Positions 27,056 through 35,682 of a stretch of DNA of 64,000 nt are shown here, in pieces. The DNA comes from Bacteroidales bacterium (GTDB taxonomy: Bacteria > Bacteroidota > Bacteroidia > Bacteroidales > VadinHA17), in the NCBI GenBank assembly GCA_025454795.1, contig JALONT010000016.1, forward strand, positions 1 to 64,000. Direction: 5' to 3'. The position numbers and the translations under genes were made by a program. Below the pieces are notes generated by a model that made no database searches, had not been told where the DNA came from, and saw only the letters and a list, made by a program, of their open reading frames with translations. The stretch's first letter is position 1; each line of letters opens with the position of its first letter.

Positions 27056-27766
27056 ATGGGCGATTCAATTACTCTTCTTTCAGTCACAGCAATCTCAATC
27101 GGATTCATTCACACTATTCTGGGTCCTGATCATTACCTCCCATTTATAGTGCTCAGTGAAGCAAAAAAATGGAATCTCCGGAAAACAATGCTCATAACTT
27201 TTCTGTGCGGACTTGGTCATGTTTTAAGCTCTGTAGTGCTGGGACTTGTCGGAATTGCCGTGGGTATATCTGTTAATAAACTTGTTAACATTGAATCATT
27301 CCGGGGCAACATTGCTGCATGGCTTTTCATCGCTTTCGGACTTGTTTACATGATAATAAGCATCCGTAACCTTATCAGGAATAGAAAACACAGCCATATT
27401 CACTTTCATCAGGGCGGAGAGAATCATTTTCATGAGCATAATCATCACCTTGAACACTCACATATCCATGATAAAAAAATAGTTAATACTACACCCTGGA
27501 TACTTTTCCTGATTTTTGTTTTCGGACCGTGTGAACCCTTGATCCCCATCCTGATGTATCCCGCAGCCAAACACAATATTGCCGGTGCGGTATCTGTCTC
27601 TCTTCTTTTTTCTGTAGTTACCATAGCCACCATGATGTCAGTCGTTATGGTTTTCAAGCTCGGATTGAATAAAATCAATCTGAAGCCATTGGAAAAATAT
27701 GGTAACCTGATCGCCGGAACCACGATCTTCTTGTCAGGGATGGCTATACAGTTCCTGGGTTTGTAA
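27056..27766 (+). CDS. Membrane transporter of the UreH/NicO-like class with His-rich loop
   Basis: 236-aa inner-membrane protein with about six membrane segments. The first contains HTILGPDHYLPF (residues about 19-30), with the H-x-x-x-x-D-H pattern typical of nickel/cobalt and UreH-like transporters. A cytosolic loop at about 107-140 is very rich in His (HSHIHFHQGGENHFHEHNHH), suited to metal binding. A later helix carries FGPCEPLIPILMYPA, which resembles the sulfite-exporter/UreH cysteine motif. Nickel, cobalt or another transition metal is the likely substrate; direction of transport is unknown. It stands alone, divergent from kdp. Confidence 0.75.
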   Translation: MGDSITLLSVTAISIGFIHTILGPDHYLPFIVLSEAKKWNLRKTMLITFLCGLGHVLSSVVLGLVGIAVGISVNKLVNIESFRGNIAAWLFIAFGLVYMIISIRNLIRNRKHSHIHFHQGGENHFHEHNHHLEHSHIHDKKIVNTTPWILFLIFVFGPCEPLIPILMYPAAKHNIAGAVSVSLLFSVVTIATMMSVVMVFKLGLNKINLKPLEKYGNLIAGTTIFLSGMAIQFLGL

Positions 27767-27865
27767 ATCAGGCTTTCTTTTTAAGGATCTTAGCCCTGGC
27801 AGGATTCCTTGCAACTTTACTCTTTAAGGTGATCGGAGGATCGTGATTGATTTGGTTTTAATTAT

Positions 27866-27873
27866 TAGCTTTG
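27866..27873 (+). promoter_or_regulatory. Putative -7 element (TAnnTTTG) for DUF4290-murA
   Basis: TAGCTTTG matches the -7 consensus and is 16 nt before the chosen ATG (27889). A GGAGAGG sequence lies between them as a good ribosome binding site, which also decides the start codon against an in-frame upstream TTG. Confidence 0.45.
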
Positions 27874-27888
27874 CAAAAAACGGAGAGG

Positions 27889-28533
27889 ATGACTTACGAC
27901 TACAATACTCAGCGAAAGAGAATGGCTCTGCCTGAATACGGCAGGAATGTACAGAAGATGGTTGACCACATCAAGACTATCGGGAACCGGGATGAGAGGA
28001 ACCGTGCTGCCAAGACATTAATTCAGATTATGGGTAACCTGAATCCTCACCTCCGTGATGAAGGGGATTTCAGGCATAAATTATGGGACCATCTTGCCTT
28101 GATTGCAAATTTCGAGCTGGATATTGATTCTCCCTATCCGGTTCCCGAACCAACTAAGTTTATTGAAAAACCCAAGCAGGTACTATACAGGCAGGGCGGT
28201 ATAACATTCCTTCATTACGGGCGGATTATTGAATTAATGATCGATGCTGCAATTGAGATGAAGGAAGGCGATGAAAAAGAATATCTTACCACCCTGATTG
28301 TAAATCAGATGAAGAAATCTTACATAACCTGGAACAGAAGCCAGGTTTCTGATGAGGTGATAATCGGGGATATGAAATTATTGTCGCGGGGCAAACTGAA
28401 AATTACTGAGGGGGTTAAAATACTTGAGGTTAAAGAACTATTACCGCCGGTTAAAAGGAAACCCATGGGGAAACCTCATGGCCGGCCCCAGAATAAACAA
28501 TTCAATAAGAAAAAAGGATACAGCCATCACTAA
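27889..28533 (+). CDS. DUF4290 domain protein
   Basis: 214-aa soluble protein of the Bacteroidota-specific DUF4290 family, identified by MTYDYNTQRKRMALPEYGRNVQKMVDHI at the start (first 20 residues are diagnostic) and by ERNRAAKTLIQIMGNLNP. The C-terminus is basic (KRKPMGKPHGRPQNK), which may mean nucleic-acid or envelope contact. The ATG follows GGAGAGG. Its stop codon is joined directly to the ATG of murA, so the two are certainly one transcription unit; a link to peptidoglycan synthesis is suggested by that position only. Confidence 0.85.
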   Translation: MTYDYNTQRKRMALPEYGRNVQKMVDHIKTIGNRDERNRAAKTLIQIMGNLNPHLRDEGDFRHKLWDHLALIANFELDIDSPYPVPEPTKFIEKPKQVLYRQGGITFLHYGRIIELMIDAAIEMKEGDEKEYLTTLIVNQMKKSYITWNRSQVSDEVIIGDMKLLSRGKLKITEGVKILEVKELLPPVKRKPMGKPHGRPQNKQFNKKKGYSHH

Positions 28534-29838
28534 ATGGGAACCTTTATTGTTCAGGGCGGAAAATCGCTGAAAGGAGATATTACCCCGCAGGGCGCAAAAA
28601 ATGAGGCTCTACAGGTTATCTGTGCCGTTCTTCTGACCCCGGATAAGGTAACCATAAAAAATATTCCTGATATTGCCGATGTCAGTAAGTTGATCGAACT
28701 TCTAGGCTGTATGGGTGTTAAAATCACCAGGGAGTCCTCTTCCGTAATAAGTTTCGAAGCAGGCAAAATAAATCTTGATTACCTTCAGACAGCTGAATTC
28801 AGAACCCTGAGTATAAGCCTTCGTGGTTCAATAATGGTTGTTGGACCGCTGCTTGCACGCTTCGGGAAAGCCTATATTCCCAAGCCCGGCGGCGATATGA
28901 TCGGACGCAGGCGTGTGGATACACATTTCATTGGCTTTCAAAAACTTGGGGCTAAATTTGAGTTTGATTCGTCGGATACGTTCTTTAAAGTTGAAGCCTC
29001 ATCTCTTACTGGAGCATATATTCATCTCGATGAAGCCTCAGTTACCGGAACTGCTAATATTATAATGGCTGCAGTGATGGCAAAAGGCCGTACAACAATT
29101 TATAATGCAGCCTGCGAACCTTATATCCAGCAGCTTTGCAGGATGCTTGTATCAATGGGAGCAAAGATTGACGGTATAGGATCCAATCTGCTTTATATTG
29201 ATGGCATCAAAGAAATTAAAGGCTGCACACATACAATTCTCCCCGACATGATCGAAATCGGTTCATTTATAGGTATGGCAGCTATGACTGAATCGGAGAT
29301 CACAATAAAAAATGTCTCTTATGAAAACCTTGGTATAATTCCTGATTCATTCTCCCGGCTGGGCATAAAACTTGAAAGAATCGGAGACGACATCTTTATT
29401 CCCCGTCAGAACCATTATGAGATCGAGACTTTTATCGATGGGTCTATTATGGTAATAGCTGACGCAATATGGCCCGGACTTACCCCCGACCTTCTCAGTG
29501 TCTTTCTGGTAACTGCTACACAGGCTAAAGGCTCTGTACTGATCCATCAGAAGATGTTTGAGAGCCGTCTTTTCTTCGTGGATAAGCTTATCGATATGGG
29601 CGCTCAGATTATCCTCTGCGACCCTCACCGGGCAACTGTAATCGGAATGGACAAAATGATCAGACTCAGGGGGACTGTTATGTCATCGCCCGATATCAGG
29701 GCAGGAGTTGCACTCCTTATCGCAGCAATGTCGGCTGAAGGTCAAAGTGTTATCCATAACATTGAACAGATCGACAGAGGATACCAGAATATCGATGCCA
29801 GGCTCAATTCACTGGGTGCAGAAATTAAAAGAGTCTGA
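28534..29838 (+). CDS. murA: UDP-N-acetylglucosamine 1-carboxyvinyltransferase
   Basis: 434-aa cytosolic enzyme of the first committed step of peptidoglycan synthesis, transferring enolpyruvate from PEP to UDP-GlcNAc. The EPSP-synthase-like fold is indicated by QGAKNEALQVICAVLL, RTLSISLRGSIMVVGPLLAR, PKPGGDMIGRRRVDTH and HLDEASVTGTANIIMAA. The catalytic loop position usually occupied by Cys (as in LPGGCAIG) reads PKPGGDMIG here, so an Asp replaces Cys, a variant known to confer fosfomycin insensitivity in some bacteria. The start codon directly follows the DUF4290 stop. Confidence 0.93.
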   Translation: MGTFIVQGGKSLKGDITPQGAKNEALQVICAVLLTPDKVTIKNIPDIADVSKLIELLGCMGVKITRESSSVISFEAGKINLDYLQTAEFRTLSISLRGSIMVVGPLLARFGKAYIPKPGGDMIGRRRVDTHFIGFQKLGAKFEFDSSDTFFKVEASSLTGAYIHLDEASVTGTANIIMAAVMAKGRTTIYNAACEPYIQQLCRMLVSMGAKIDGIGSNLLYIDGIKEIKGCTHTILPDMIEIGSFIGMAAMTESEITIKNVSYENLGIIPDSFSRLGIKLERIGDDIFIPRQNHYEIETFIDGSIMVIADAIWPGLTPDLLSVFLVTATQAKGSVLIHQKMFESRLFFVDKLIDMGAQIILCDPHRATVIGMDKMIRLRGTVMSSPDIRAGVALLIAAMSAEGQSVIHNIEQIDRGYQNIDARLNSLGAEIKRV

Positions 29839-29859
29839 TTTATATAAAAACAGCCCAGT

Positions 29860-29902
29860 GGTTCAGCGGCTCAGCGGCCCAGCGGCTCAGCGGCTCAACG
29901 GC
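29860..29902. repeat. Tandem 8-mer array (GGCTCAGC type)
   Basis: Five consecutive octamers GGTTCAGC, GGCTCAGC, GGCCCAGC, GGCTCAGC, GGCTCAAC lie 21 nt after the murA stop. It resembles the heptamer arrays at 1255-1301, 34389-34418 and 49728-49818 in sequence style and in position after a stop codon, but the unit is one base longer. Confidence 0.7.
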
Positions 29903-30056
29903 AAAAAGACAATTTCTTAAAAAGAGAAGCCCTCCTGCCATTGCGCCTTTGTACCTTTAAGCCTTTACACCGTTCTTCCACTGCCAAATTGTCAACCTGA
30001 AGCCTGTGGCAGACATTTTGCAAGTAAAATAATCTAAAACCAAAAGTAAGCTTGTG

Positions 30057-30701
30057 ATGGTAAAGAAGAAAAGATCCGGACAGGAAGAACCTGTCGGGAG
30101 AAAGCATGACGAACCAACTGATAATAAAGCAAATAACAATTCAGGAGAAAATTCCGGGACTGAAATATCCGGTAATCCGCCGGTAAGTGAAACCGGAACA
30201 CCATCAAGTGATGGTTCAATACCAAAAGATGCTTCATCTGACAAAGTTGTTAACGGAGAGAAAACATGTGCAGAAAGACTGGCAGAGATTCAGGATAAAT
30301 ATATTCGTCTATCTGCTGAATTTGATAATTACAGGAAAAGGACCCTTCGGGAGAAAATTGAATTGACAAAATATGCAGGTGAAAATATCTTCTTGAAAAT
30401 TCTACCCGTCATGGATGATTTTGAAAGGGCAATCTCACTAATGGATGCGGCAACAGATCGTGATGCAATGAAAAGCGGTATAGATCTTATCTATGGAAAA
30501 TTTACGGAATTTCTGAGACACAGCGGAGTCAGAGAGGTCGAATCTATGAACTGTGATTTCAATGTTGATCTTCATTATGCAGTGGCAAAAGCACCTGTTC
30601 AGGAAGAAGACAAAAAAGGGAAGATTGTCGAGGTGATCCAGAAAGGTTATTATCTGCAGGATAAAGTTATCAGGCATTCGAAGGTAGTTATTGGAGAATA
30701 G
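30057..30701 (+). CDS. grpE: Nucleotide exchange factor GrpE
   Basis: 214-aa cochaperone that releases ADP from DnaK. The first 70 residues are polar and probably disordered (rich in K, E, G, S, P). A long helix follows (RLAEIQDKYIRLSAEFDNYRKR, first 20 residues diagnostic), then the beta-domain with NVDLHYAVAKAPVQEEDKKG and GYYLQDKVIRHSKVVIG, the GrpE signature. GTG 30054 directly precedes ATG 30057; I use the ATG. It is followed by dnaJ after 45 nt; dnaK is not in the window. Confidence 0.94.
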   Translation: MVKKKRSGQEEPVGRKHDEPTDNKANNNSGENSGTEISGNPPVSETGTPSSDGSIPKDASSDKVVNGEKTCAERLAEIQDKYIRLSAEFDNYRKRTLREKIELTKYAGENIFLKILPVMDDFERAISLMDAATDRDAMKSGIDLIYGKFTEFLRHSGVREVESMNCDFNVDLHYAVAKAPVQEEDKKGKIVEVIQKGYYLQDKVIRHSKVVIGE

Positions 30702-30746
30702 ATTTGTATCCGGACAGAAATAAGGCTGCTTAAAAAAATCAGGCGG

Positions 30747-31898
30747 ATGGGGAAAAGAGATTATTACGAGATTCTGGGGGTATCTAAAGATGCCTCAAAG
30801 GAAGAGATTAAAAAGGCTTACAGAAAGCAAGCCCTGAAATATCACCCGGATAGAAATCCCGGTGACAAAAAAGCAGAAGAGAATTTCAAGGAGGCTGCAG
30901 AGGCTTATGAGGTACTCAGTAATGATGAAAAGAAAGGCAGGTACGACCGCTTCGGTCACGCCGGAATGAGTGGTGCCGGAAATGGCTTCGGAGGCAGCGG
31001 AATGACCATGGATGATATCTTTTCATCTTTTGGTGATATTTTTGGTGATGCATTTGGTGGATTCGGGGCATTCGGAGGCAGCAGACGTGGCGGCCGCAGG
31101 GTGAATAAAGGAACAAACCTCCGGGTAAAAGTTAAGCTCTCCCTTAGTGAAATAGCCAATGGCGCCGAGAAAAAGATCAAAGTAACAAAATATAATACAT
31201 GCAACAACTGCGGAGGCACAGGAGCTGCAGATTCCGGCAGCCTTGCCACCTGTTCAACATGTCATGGCTCCGGCCATGTTACAAGACTTACCAATACCAT
31301 GCTTGGACAGATGCAAACGTCTTCAGTATGTCCTTCATGCAGTGGTGAAGGTAAAACAATAACAAAAAAATGTTTGGCATGCTACGGTGAAGGTATCGTT
31401 CAGAAAGAGGAAATTATTAAAATTAACATACCTGCTGGCGTCGGAAAGGGAATGCAGATGACTGTGAGTGGCAAAGGGAACGCTCCAAGAAGAGGTGGTG
31501 TATATGGAGATCTCCTTGTTGTCATTGACGAGGAGGAACATTCCGAACTGATAAGGGAAGGTAATGATCTGATCTATAATCTGTTCATAAGCATCCCTGA
31601 TGCAATCTCCGGTACGCATGTCGAGGTCCCTACAGTCGACAATAACGTCAAGATTAAGATTGAACCGGGAACCCAGCCCGGAAAAATTTTGAGGCTCAGG
31701 GGAAAAGGACTGCCCGAAGTGAATGGTTACGGACGGGGCGATCTTCTTGTGAATGTAAATGTCTGGATACCAAAAAGCTTATCAAAGGAAGAAACCAGAA
31801 TCATCGAAAAATTTAAGGACTCTGAATCATTTATCCCAAAACCCGATAAAAACGATAAGGGTTTCTTTGAGAGGATGAGGGGGTACTTCGAAGGGTAG
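30747..31898 (+). CDS. dnaJ: Chaperone protein DnaJ
   Basis: 383-aa type I J-domain protein. The J domain (residues 3-70) has the HPD motif in [14 protein letters not shown]. It is followed by a Gly/Phe-rich linker (about 75-115) and a zinc domain with four repeats: [24 protein letters not shown] and CLACYGEG (about 152-220). The two beta-barrel substrate domains follow. All elements for DnaK stimulation and client binding are intact. Immediately after the stop a dispersed repeat begins. Confidence 0.96.
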   Translation: MGKRDYYEILGVSKDASKEEIKKAYRKQALKYHPDRNPGDKKAEENFKEAAEAYEVLSNDEKKGRYDRFGHAGMSGAGNGFGGSGMTMDDIFSSFGDIFGDAFGGFGAFGGSRRGGRRVNKGTNLRVKVKLSLSEIANGAEKKIKVTKYNTCNNCGGTGAADSGSLATCSTCHGSGHVTRLTNTMLGQMQTSSVCPSCSGEGKTITKKCLACYGEGIVQKEEIIKINIPAGVGKGMQMTVSGKGNAPRRGGVYGDLLVVIDEEEHSELIREGNDLIYNLFISIPDAISGTHVEVPTVDNNVKIKIEPGTQPGKILRLRGKGLPEVNGYGRGDLLVNVNVWIPKSLSKEETRIIEKFKDSESFIPKPDKNDKGFFERMRGYFEG

Positions 31899-31902
31899 AT
31901 TG

Positions 31903-32041
31903 CATGTACTCACCCCCTTCCTCCGTGGCTACTCCGCGCGACTCCGTGGTTAAATAATCATTCATAGGGAATAAAGAAAAAGATGTGTACATAGGGTAGT
32001 TACGAAGCAGAGAGGGGATTTAGGGGTGAGTCCATGTGATC
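31903..32041. repeat. Dispersed repeat with inverted ends (copy 2)
   Basis: CATGTACTCACCCCC (31903-31917) starts 4 nt after the dnaJ stop. The inverted counterpart GGGGTGAGTCCATG lies at 32023-32036. Between them is a hairpin-prone CTCCGTGGCTACTCCGCGCG stretch, followed by a copy of the segment found at 78-142 (AAAGATGTGTA...AGAGAGGGG). The whole fills the dnaJ to ABC-transporter gap. Confidence 0.65.
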
Positions 32042-32091
32042 CACATTTTTTTTATATTTACATTCACTTTTAAAATTCAATAAATTCCATT

Positions 32092-33000
32092 ATGGCTCTT
32101 TTTGAAGCTAAGAATATAACCAAACAGTTCGGACGTTTTACGGCACTTGACGATGTAAGTATTTCAGTGCCGGAACAATGTATTTACGGACTTCTTGGCC
32201 CAAACGGAGCAGGCAAAACAACTCTCATAAGGATAATAAACCAGATAACCGGACCCGATTCCGGGGAAATGTTCCTGAACGGACAAAAGCTTAAAACATC
32301 TGATGTAACTACTATCGGCTACCTTCCTGAAGAAAGAGGACTTTATAAGAAAATGAAAGTCGGGGAGCAGGCTCTCTATTTCGCCCAACTTAAAGGAGTC
32401 TCAAAAACCGAAGCAATGGGAAGACTTAAATACTGGTTTAAAAAACTTGATATCATTGACTGGTGGGGTAAGAAAGTTGAAGAGCTTTCAAAAGGTATGC
32501 AGCAGAAAGTGCAGTTCATTACCACAATACTTCATGAACCGAAACTGATTATTTTCGATGAACCATTTACGGGATTTGACCCCGTTAATACAAACATCAT
32601 TAAAAACGAAATTCTTTTCCTGAGGGAAAGAGGTGCAACAATTATTTTTTCGACACATAACATGGGATCTGTCGAGGAGCTATGCGATAATATTACTCTT
32701 ATAGATAAAGCAAGGACTATCCTCGAAGGCAGCGTAGATGAAATCCGCAGTAAATGGGCTGCTAATGAATTTGACCTGGTCTTAAGCGGGGATGTACAAA
32801 TTGAAGATAATGGCCTTTATAAAATTCTGAACCGCCAGTTTGATAACAATAAAAGCACCATCAGGCTTAAAACTGCAGGCAGTTCTGTAACCAATGAAAT
32901 TCTCACCGAAATAATGAAATCAGGTGAGATTATCTCATTCAATCCTACTCTCCCTTCAATGAATGAAATATTTATAAGGGTCGTGGAATCACGTAACTAA
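32092..33000 (+). CDS. ABC transporter ATP-binding protein (NatA-like)
   Basis: 302-aa cytosolic ATPase. Walker A is GPNGAGKTT (about 38-46), the signature LSKGMQQKVQ (about 137-146) and Walker B LIIFDEPFTGFDP (about 157-169). The C-terminal 70 residues look like the DUF4162 extension common in NatA-type exporters. It is paired with the permease that follows after 30 nt. Na+ or drug export is the usual guess for this class, but the substrate is not shown by the sequence. Confidence 0.9.
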   Translation: MALFEAKNITKQFGRFTALDDVSISVPEQCIYGLLGPNGAGKTTLIRIINQITGPDSGEMFLNGQKLKTSDVTTIGYLPEERGLYKKMKVGEQALYFAQLKGVSKTEAMGRLKYWFKKLDIIDWWGKKVEELSKGMQQKVQFITTILHEPKLIIFDEPFTGFDPVNTNIIKNEILFLRERGATIIFSTHNMGSVEELCDNITLIDKARTILEGSVDEIRSKWAANEFDLVLSGDVQIEDNGLYKILNRQFDNNKSTIRLKTAGSSVTNEILTEIMKSGEIISFNPTLPSMNEIFIRVVESRN

Positions 33001-33030
33001 GCACTGATTAAACACTGCAATAGTCTTATT

Positions 33031-34389
33031 ATGAACAAGATATCAGTAATAATAAAAAGAGAATACATAACAAGGGTCAGAAAGAAATCATTCATAATAA
33101 TGACCATCCTTGCTCCGGTCCTTATGACCGGCATCATCATACTTCCAACTGTATTAATGATGAATGGAGATAAGAATCTCAAAAAGATAGCTGTGATTGA
33201 AGATGGCTCTGATCTGTTTAAAAACGCAATTCCCGATACAAAAGATGCAGATTATGTATACCTGGGAAACACCGATATAAATGTGCTGAAGAAGAATTTT
33301 GAACAGGCAGGTTATTATGGGATTCTATATATTTCACCTGAAATTATCAATACTCCGAATGCAATACAGCTCATCTCAAAGAATCAACCCCCTATTGGCC
33401 TTCTTGACCATATTTCCGGATCACTTGAGAAGGAAATAGAGAGGGAGAAACTACTTGCCTATAACATTCAGGACCTTGATGAGATCCTGAAAAACATCAG
33501 AACAAAAGTATCAATCCAGACTATTAAGATCGATGAAACAGGTCAGTCTACAGAGACAAGTACCGGGATTGCAATGGCACTGGCCTATATAGGAGGCTTC
33601 CTGATGTATATGCTTGTCTTTATGTTTGGAGCACAGGTTATGAGAGGGGTCATTGAAGAAAAAACCAGCAGGGTGGTGGAAGTAATTGTTTCATCGGTTA
33701 AACCCGTGCAGCTGATGATGGGGAAAATCATCGGAATTGCCCTTGTCGGATTAACACAGTTTATGATCTGGGTCTTACTCACATTGGGAATTGTTACCGT
33801 CGTTAAAACAACAGTACTGAAACAGGGCAGCATGACTGAGATAACCCGGAACCTCCCTCAGAACATTATGGCAGAAAATCAACTGATAGCTGCTACTCCT
33901 CAGACAGCTGAAATGTCACCCGAACTTGTTGAATTCAGCAAAATGTTTGATAATGCAATGAATCAGGACTGGCTTTTAATAATTACCTCATTTATTTTTT
34001 ACTTCATTACCGGTTATCTCCTGTATGCCTCAATTTTCGCTGCGATAGGATCAGCTGTTGATAATGAGACAGAGACACAACAATTTATGCTGCCTGTCAC
34101 AGTACCTATACTTCTCGGACTGATGGTAGCCATGGGAACCATGACAAATCCTGAAAGTTCTCTCTCATTCTGGTTTTCAATGATCCCGTTCACCTCCCCG
34201 ATAGTTATGATGGCACGGATCCCGTTTGGAGTACCATTCTGGCAGATAGCCCTTTCAATGCTCCTTATGATCATCACTTTTATTGCATTTGTATGGATGG
34301 CCGCAAAAGTATACCGGACAGGAATTCTCATGTATGGTAAAAAATCATCCTGGAAAGAATTATGGAAATGGCTGAGATATAGTGGGTAG
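33031..34389 (+). CDS. ABC-2 type permease (NatB-like)
   Basis: 452-aa membrane partner of the preceding ATPase. An N-terminal membrane anchor (residues about 22-45) is followed by a large extracytoplasmic domain (about 50-175), then five or six membrane segments. The RVVEVIVSSVKPVQLMMGKI motif (about 213-232) is typical of the NatB/ABC2_membrane_3 family. The stop codon's last G begins a heptamer repeat array. Confidence 0.88.
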   Translation: MNKISVIIKREYITRVRKKSFIIMTILAPVLMTGIIILPTVLMMNGDKNLKKIAVIEDGSDLFKNAIPDTKDADYVYLGNTDINVLKKNFEQAGYYGILYISPEIINTPNAIQLISKNQPPIGLLDHISGSLEKEIEREKLLAYNIQDLDEILKNIRTKVSIQTIKIDETGQSTETSTGIAMALAYIGGFLMYMLVFMFGAQVMRGVIEEKTSRVVEVIVSSVKPVQLMMGKIIGIALVGLTQFMIWVLLTLGIVTVVKTTVLKQGSMTEITRNLPQNIMAENQLIAATPQTAEMSPELVEFSKMFDNAMNQDWLLIITSFIFYFITGYLLYASIFAAIGSAVDNETETQQFMLPVTVPILLGLMVAMGTMTNPESSLSFWFSMIPFTSPIVMMARIPFGVPFWQIALSMLLMIITFIAFVWMAAKVYRTGILMYGKKSSWKELWKWLRYSG

Positions 34390-34468
34390 GCAATAGGCGT
34401 CAGGCGACAGGCGACAGGTTCTTCGATTCATTAAACTCCTGTTGCCTGTTGCCCGATGCCAGATGCCT
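34389..34468. repeat. Heptamer (GGCnnCn) array with inverted arm
   Basis: Units GGCAATA, GGCGTCA, GGCGACA, GGCGACA run from 34389, beginning inside the permease stop codon. The opposite arm at 34438-34468 has GCCTGTT, GCCCGAT, GCCAGAT, i.e. the same heptamers inverted, so the transcript would fold into a hairpin. The same family and same arrangement recur at 49728-49857. Confidence 0.75.
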
Positions 34469-34503
34469 TAATAATAAATGAACAAAGTGCAAATTAATAT
34501 ATT

Positions 34504-35679
34504 ATGTCAAAAATACTAGTGATTGATGATGAAAAAGCTATCCGGAACACACTTAAGGATGTCCTGGAATATGAGAAACATGAGGTGGATCTGGCAGAAG
34601 ACGGACCATCAGCCCTTGAGCTCTTTTCAGAAAACACCTATGATATTGTCCTCTGCGATATAAAGATGCAGAAGATGGATGGTATTGAGGTTCTCCAGAA
34701 GATAATGGAAATCTCCACAGTAACACCTGTGATAATGATTTCCGGACATGGAAATATTGATACAGCTGTGGAAGCAATTAAAAAAGGAGCTTTCGATTTC
34801 CTTGAGAAACCGGTTGACCTCAACAGGCTTCTTATTACGATCCGCAATGCTCTGGATAAGTCGACTCTGATCAACCAGACCCAGGTACTGAAGAATAAGG
34901 TCAGCAAAATGTATGAGATAGTCGGGGAATCGGTTGCTATCAAAAAAGTTAAGGAGATGATCGACAGGGTAGCTCAAACCGAAGCAAGGGTTCTAATAAC
35001 CGGAGCAAACGGTACGGGCAAGGAGCTCGTCGCACACCAGATACACGAGAAGAGTAACAGGGCAAAAGGCCCATTCGTAGAAGTAAACTGCGCTGCCATT
35101 CCCTCAGAACTAATCGAGAGTGAACTGTTCGGACATGAAAAGGGATCTTTCACCTCAGCCATAAAGCAACATATCGGAAAATTTGAGCAGGCTAACGGAG
35201 GAACCCTCTTTCTTGATGAAATAGGAGACATGAGCCTCTCTGCACAAGCCAAGGTTCTGAGAACTCTGCAGGAAAACCGTATCACAAGAGTCGGCTCAGA
35301 TAAGGATATCCAGGTTAACGTCAGGGTAATTACGGCTACGAATAAAAACATAAAGAAAGAAATAGAATCCAACGGTTTCAGGGAAGATCTTTATCACAGA
35401 CTGAGTGTTATACTCATACATGTTCCTTCACTCAATGACCGTGTTGAGGACATCCCTCTTCTTGCTGAATATTTTAACTCGCTGATCTGCAAGGAGTACG
35501 GCATGAGCAAAATAACAATTAAAAAGGATGCTTTAAAAGAACTGCAAAAAATCGAATGGACTGGGAACATCAGGGAATTCAGAAACGTCATTGAGAGACT
35601 GATAATTCTCTGCAAAGACGAGATCAGCGGAGCAGATGTACTTTCATACGCACGGCCGGTTTCCGGCAGCAATATATAA
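34504..35679 (+). CDS. Sigma-54-type response regulator lacking the Fis DNA-binding domain
   Basis: 391-aa NtrC-like protein. The receiver domain (1-120) has phosphoacceptor Asp 52 in VLCDIKMQKMDG and the Lys in FLEKP. The AAA+ domain has Walker A GANGTGKE (about 167-174), Walker B GGTLFLDEIGDM (about 236) and the terminal WTGNIREFRN. The sigma-54 contact loop reads GSFTSA rather than GAFTGA. The protein stops about 28 residues after the NIREFRN motif, so the usual C-terminal HTH is missing. It may act from solution or with a partner. No histidine kinase is adjacent. aspA begins 3 nt after its stop codon. Confidence 0.88.
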   Translation: MSKILVIDDEKAIRNTLKDVLEYEKHEVDLAEDGPSALELFSENTYDIVLCDIKMQKMDGIEVLQKIMEISTVTPVIMISGHGNIDTAVEAIKKGAFDFLEKPVDLNRLLITIRNALDKSTLINQTQVLKNKVSKMYEIVGESVAIKKVKEMIDRVAQTEARVLITGANGTGKELVAHQIHEKSNRAKGPFVEVNCAAIPSELIESELFGHEKGSFTSAIKQHIGKFEQANGGTLFLDEIGDMSLSAQAKVLRTLQENRITRVGSDKDIQVNVRVITATNKNIKKEIESNGFREDLYHRLSVILIHVPSLNDRVEDIPLLAEYFNSLICKEYGMSKITIKKDALKELQKIEWTGNIREFRNVIERLIILCKDEISGADVLSYARPVSGSNI

Positions 35680-35682
35680 AAG

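Noticed and set aside
27767-27850. Minus-strand open frame reading ...SKVARNPARAKILKKKA
   Set aside because: It looks like a basic small ribosomal-type tail, but there is no start codon after the preceding in-frame stop, so no gene can be supported.
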